From the NCBI RefSeq assembly GCF_027924665.1, contig NZ_AP027043.1, positions 5,146,001 to 5,210,000 on the forward strand: a DNA stretch of 64,000 bases, given 5' to 3'. The notes beneath the pieces are model-generated. The model saw only the letters and a list, made by a program, of their open reading frames with translations, ran no database searches and was not told where the DNA came from. Source of the stretch: Flavobacterium sp. GSB-24 (GTDB lineage Bacteria; Bacteroidota; Bacteroidia; Flavobacteriales; Flavobacteriaceae). Below are positions 63,046 through 64,000 of the stretch, piece by piece. How positions within the stretch are numbered: the first letter of the stretch is position 1; each line of letters opens with the position of its first letter. The translations under genes and the position numbers were made by a program.

Positions 63046-64000
63046 CTAAAGATGCAGCTGAATTTTATATTTGTTCAAGATTTTCATCACGAAAAGCATA
63101 ATCGTAGAAAATACCAAAGACCAAATAATCCCAGGAACTCCCTCTCTAAAATATCCCGGAATAATATGAATATTGAATGCTTTACAGAAATAATAAATAA
63201 CGCCCGGCAAAATATAAATCAATAACGGATTTGCAGCGGCCGGCATAAAAAAGTCACTCCATTTTGTCTGTTTTTTAACTTCCATTAACCAATACAGAAA
63301 GTAAAATAAGATTGTGCAAATTCCTGCTGACAGCATTGTCCAAGATGGAGTTCCGTGTATTTTTGATATCCCGAAATAAGGTCGGAGAGCAAATCCAACG
63401 GTAAAAAACAAAACTATAAAACCAATAACCGGCCAATTCATTTTGTTTTCGATTTTTCGGTCAAAAAACAATAACGAAATAATTATCCCTGCAGAGGCTA
63501 AAGCAGCATGTGTAAGATGACCTGCAATAAAGCTGAGCCATGAAATGTTTTGAACAAATGAATTTTCGGTAAGATTTAAAGAATTCATTACCACGCAAAA
63601 AACTAAAAATCCGATCATTGCCCAAAGATTTCCAGACACCAGCCAATAATAAACCACTGTAAAAAGATATGCCCATCCTATAAGTCCTAAAATTCCCCAC
63701 CATTTTGGAGTCATTCCTCTTTCTCCCGTGTCTTGAATGTACAGAAAGTAAAGTGCAATTAAAACCAAAATTCCACCGTATTGAAGTACATTTTTGAGCC
63801 AGAAAGGAAAATCTCTGGGATATTTATTCCAAATCGGAATTGGCATGGCATACGCCAAAAGTCCCCAAAAAGCAGGTGCAATTATCATTTTAGAAGCATC
63901 ATAACCATATTCGGCATTAACCATAAAAACACCAATAATTATAAGTGCCAAAGCTCGTTTGAAAGTATGGGTCCAAATTGTTTTTGTAGTATCTCCTTTT
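63046..64000 (-). CDS. DUF5009-family membrane protein, C-terminal part (cut by window edge)
   Basis: Inner-membrane protein related to the HGSNAT/NagX acyltransferase family and to the protein at 47253. The frame stays open to the right edge (KTIWTHTFKRALALIIIGVF), so the N-terminal part with the family His is missing from view. About eight hydrophobic helices are seen, with LLAYAMPIPIWNKYPRDFPF, WLSFIAGHLTHAALASAGII, FFMPAAANPLLIYILPGVIY and VFSTIMLFVMKILN. The APAFWGLLAYA region and the ANPLLIYILPG strand resemble this family well. Substrate unknown. Confidence 0.8.
   Translation of the reverse strand, partial: KGDTTKTIWTHTFKRALALIIIGVFMVNAEYGYDASKMIIAPAFWGLLAYAMPIPIWNKYPRDFPFWLKNVLQYGGILVLIALYFLYIQDTGERGMTPKWWGILGLIGWAYLFTVVYYWLVSGNLWAMIGFLVFCVVMNSLNLTENSFVQNISWLSFIAGHLTHAALASAGIIISLLFFDRKIENKMNWPVIGFIVLFFTVGFALRPYFGISKIHGTPSWTMLSAGICTILFYFLYWLMEVKKQTKWSDFFMPAAANPLLIYILPGVIYYFCKAFNIHIIPGYFREGVPGIIWSLVFSTIMLFVMKILNKYKIQLHL

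Overview
The window comes from an AT-rich genome of the Bacteroidota, most likely a Flavobacterium close to F. johnsoniae. The evidence is SusC/SusD-type glycan uptake, a type IX secretion type B sorting domain, TAnnTTTG promoter boxes, bacillithiol synthesis (BshC), the conserved rpmB-rpmG-DUF4295-ftsY block and many flavobacterial dispersed repeats. The genus is inferred from gene content; no rRNA or tRNA gene was seen.

Layout. Positions 1-6004 hold a cut-off proS, two Gly/Tyr-rich exported proteins, an OMPP1/FadL porin, rimO and a PGRP-type amidase. Positions 6174-6301 carry two adjacent 7-bp tandem arrays, followed by an outer-membrane porin. Positions 8079-33499 form one large carbohydrate locus. 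A minus-strand operon encodes SusC, SusD, an IPT/TIG surface glycan-binding lipoprotein, GH27 and GH5. A local AraC regulator lies upstream of susC. A plus-strand operon encodes GH26, a GPH symporter, GH130, an AGE epimerase, a carbohydrate-binding-like protein, GH5_7 and GH97. A second minus-strand group encodes GH3 and two acetylesterases. An aldo/keto reductase and a shortened DUF433 gene are embedded in it. Positions 33716-43921 hold NlpC/P60 and L,D-transpeptidase cell-wall enzymes, DUF1573, a two-component pair, a metallo-beta-lactamase-fold protein tail to tail with a B12-type radical SAM protein, and a T9SS-secreted repeat protein. Positions 43993-64000 are mostly housekeeping: MHS transporter, bshC, ndk, DUF721, ftsY, rpmG, rpmB, cinA, an orphan Hpt protein, FAH hydrolase, DnaQ-type exonuclease, 2-oxoacid dehydrogenase E2, glycosyltransferase, BamA-like barrel and two DUF5009 membrane proteins.

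How the genes work together. The carbohydrate locus reads as a near-complete pathway for acetylated galacto(gluco)mannan. GH5_7, GH26 and GH5 cut the backbone, and SusCD with the surface lipoprotein binds and imports oligosaccharides. GH27 and GH97 remove galactose, the two esterases remove acetate and GH3 trims glucosyl or mannosyl ends. The GPH symporter then carries mannobiose inward, the epimerase makes mannosyl-glucose and GH130 phosphorolyses it to mannose-1-phosphate and glucose. This follows the Bacteroides fragilis mannobiose route and is inferred from gene families, not shown here.

The most unusual content is between the genes. Two copies of a structured element resembling the Flavo-1 RNA family each end 11-14 nt before a start codon in the sense direction. 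A MITE-like 96-bp inverted repeat sits just before GH97. A composite palindromic element appears to have replaced the 3' end of a DUF433 antitoxin-type gene. A further 90-bp inverted repeat lies after the GH3 promoter region. A 59-residue two-helix membrane protein directly follows ftsY.
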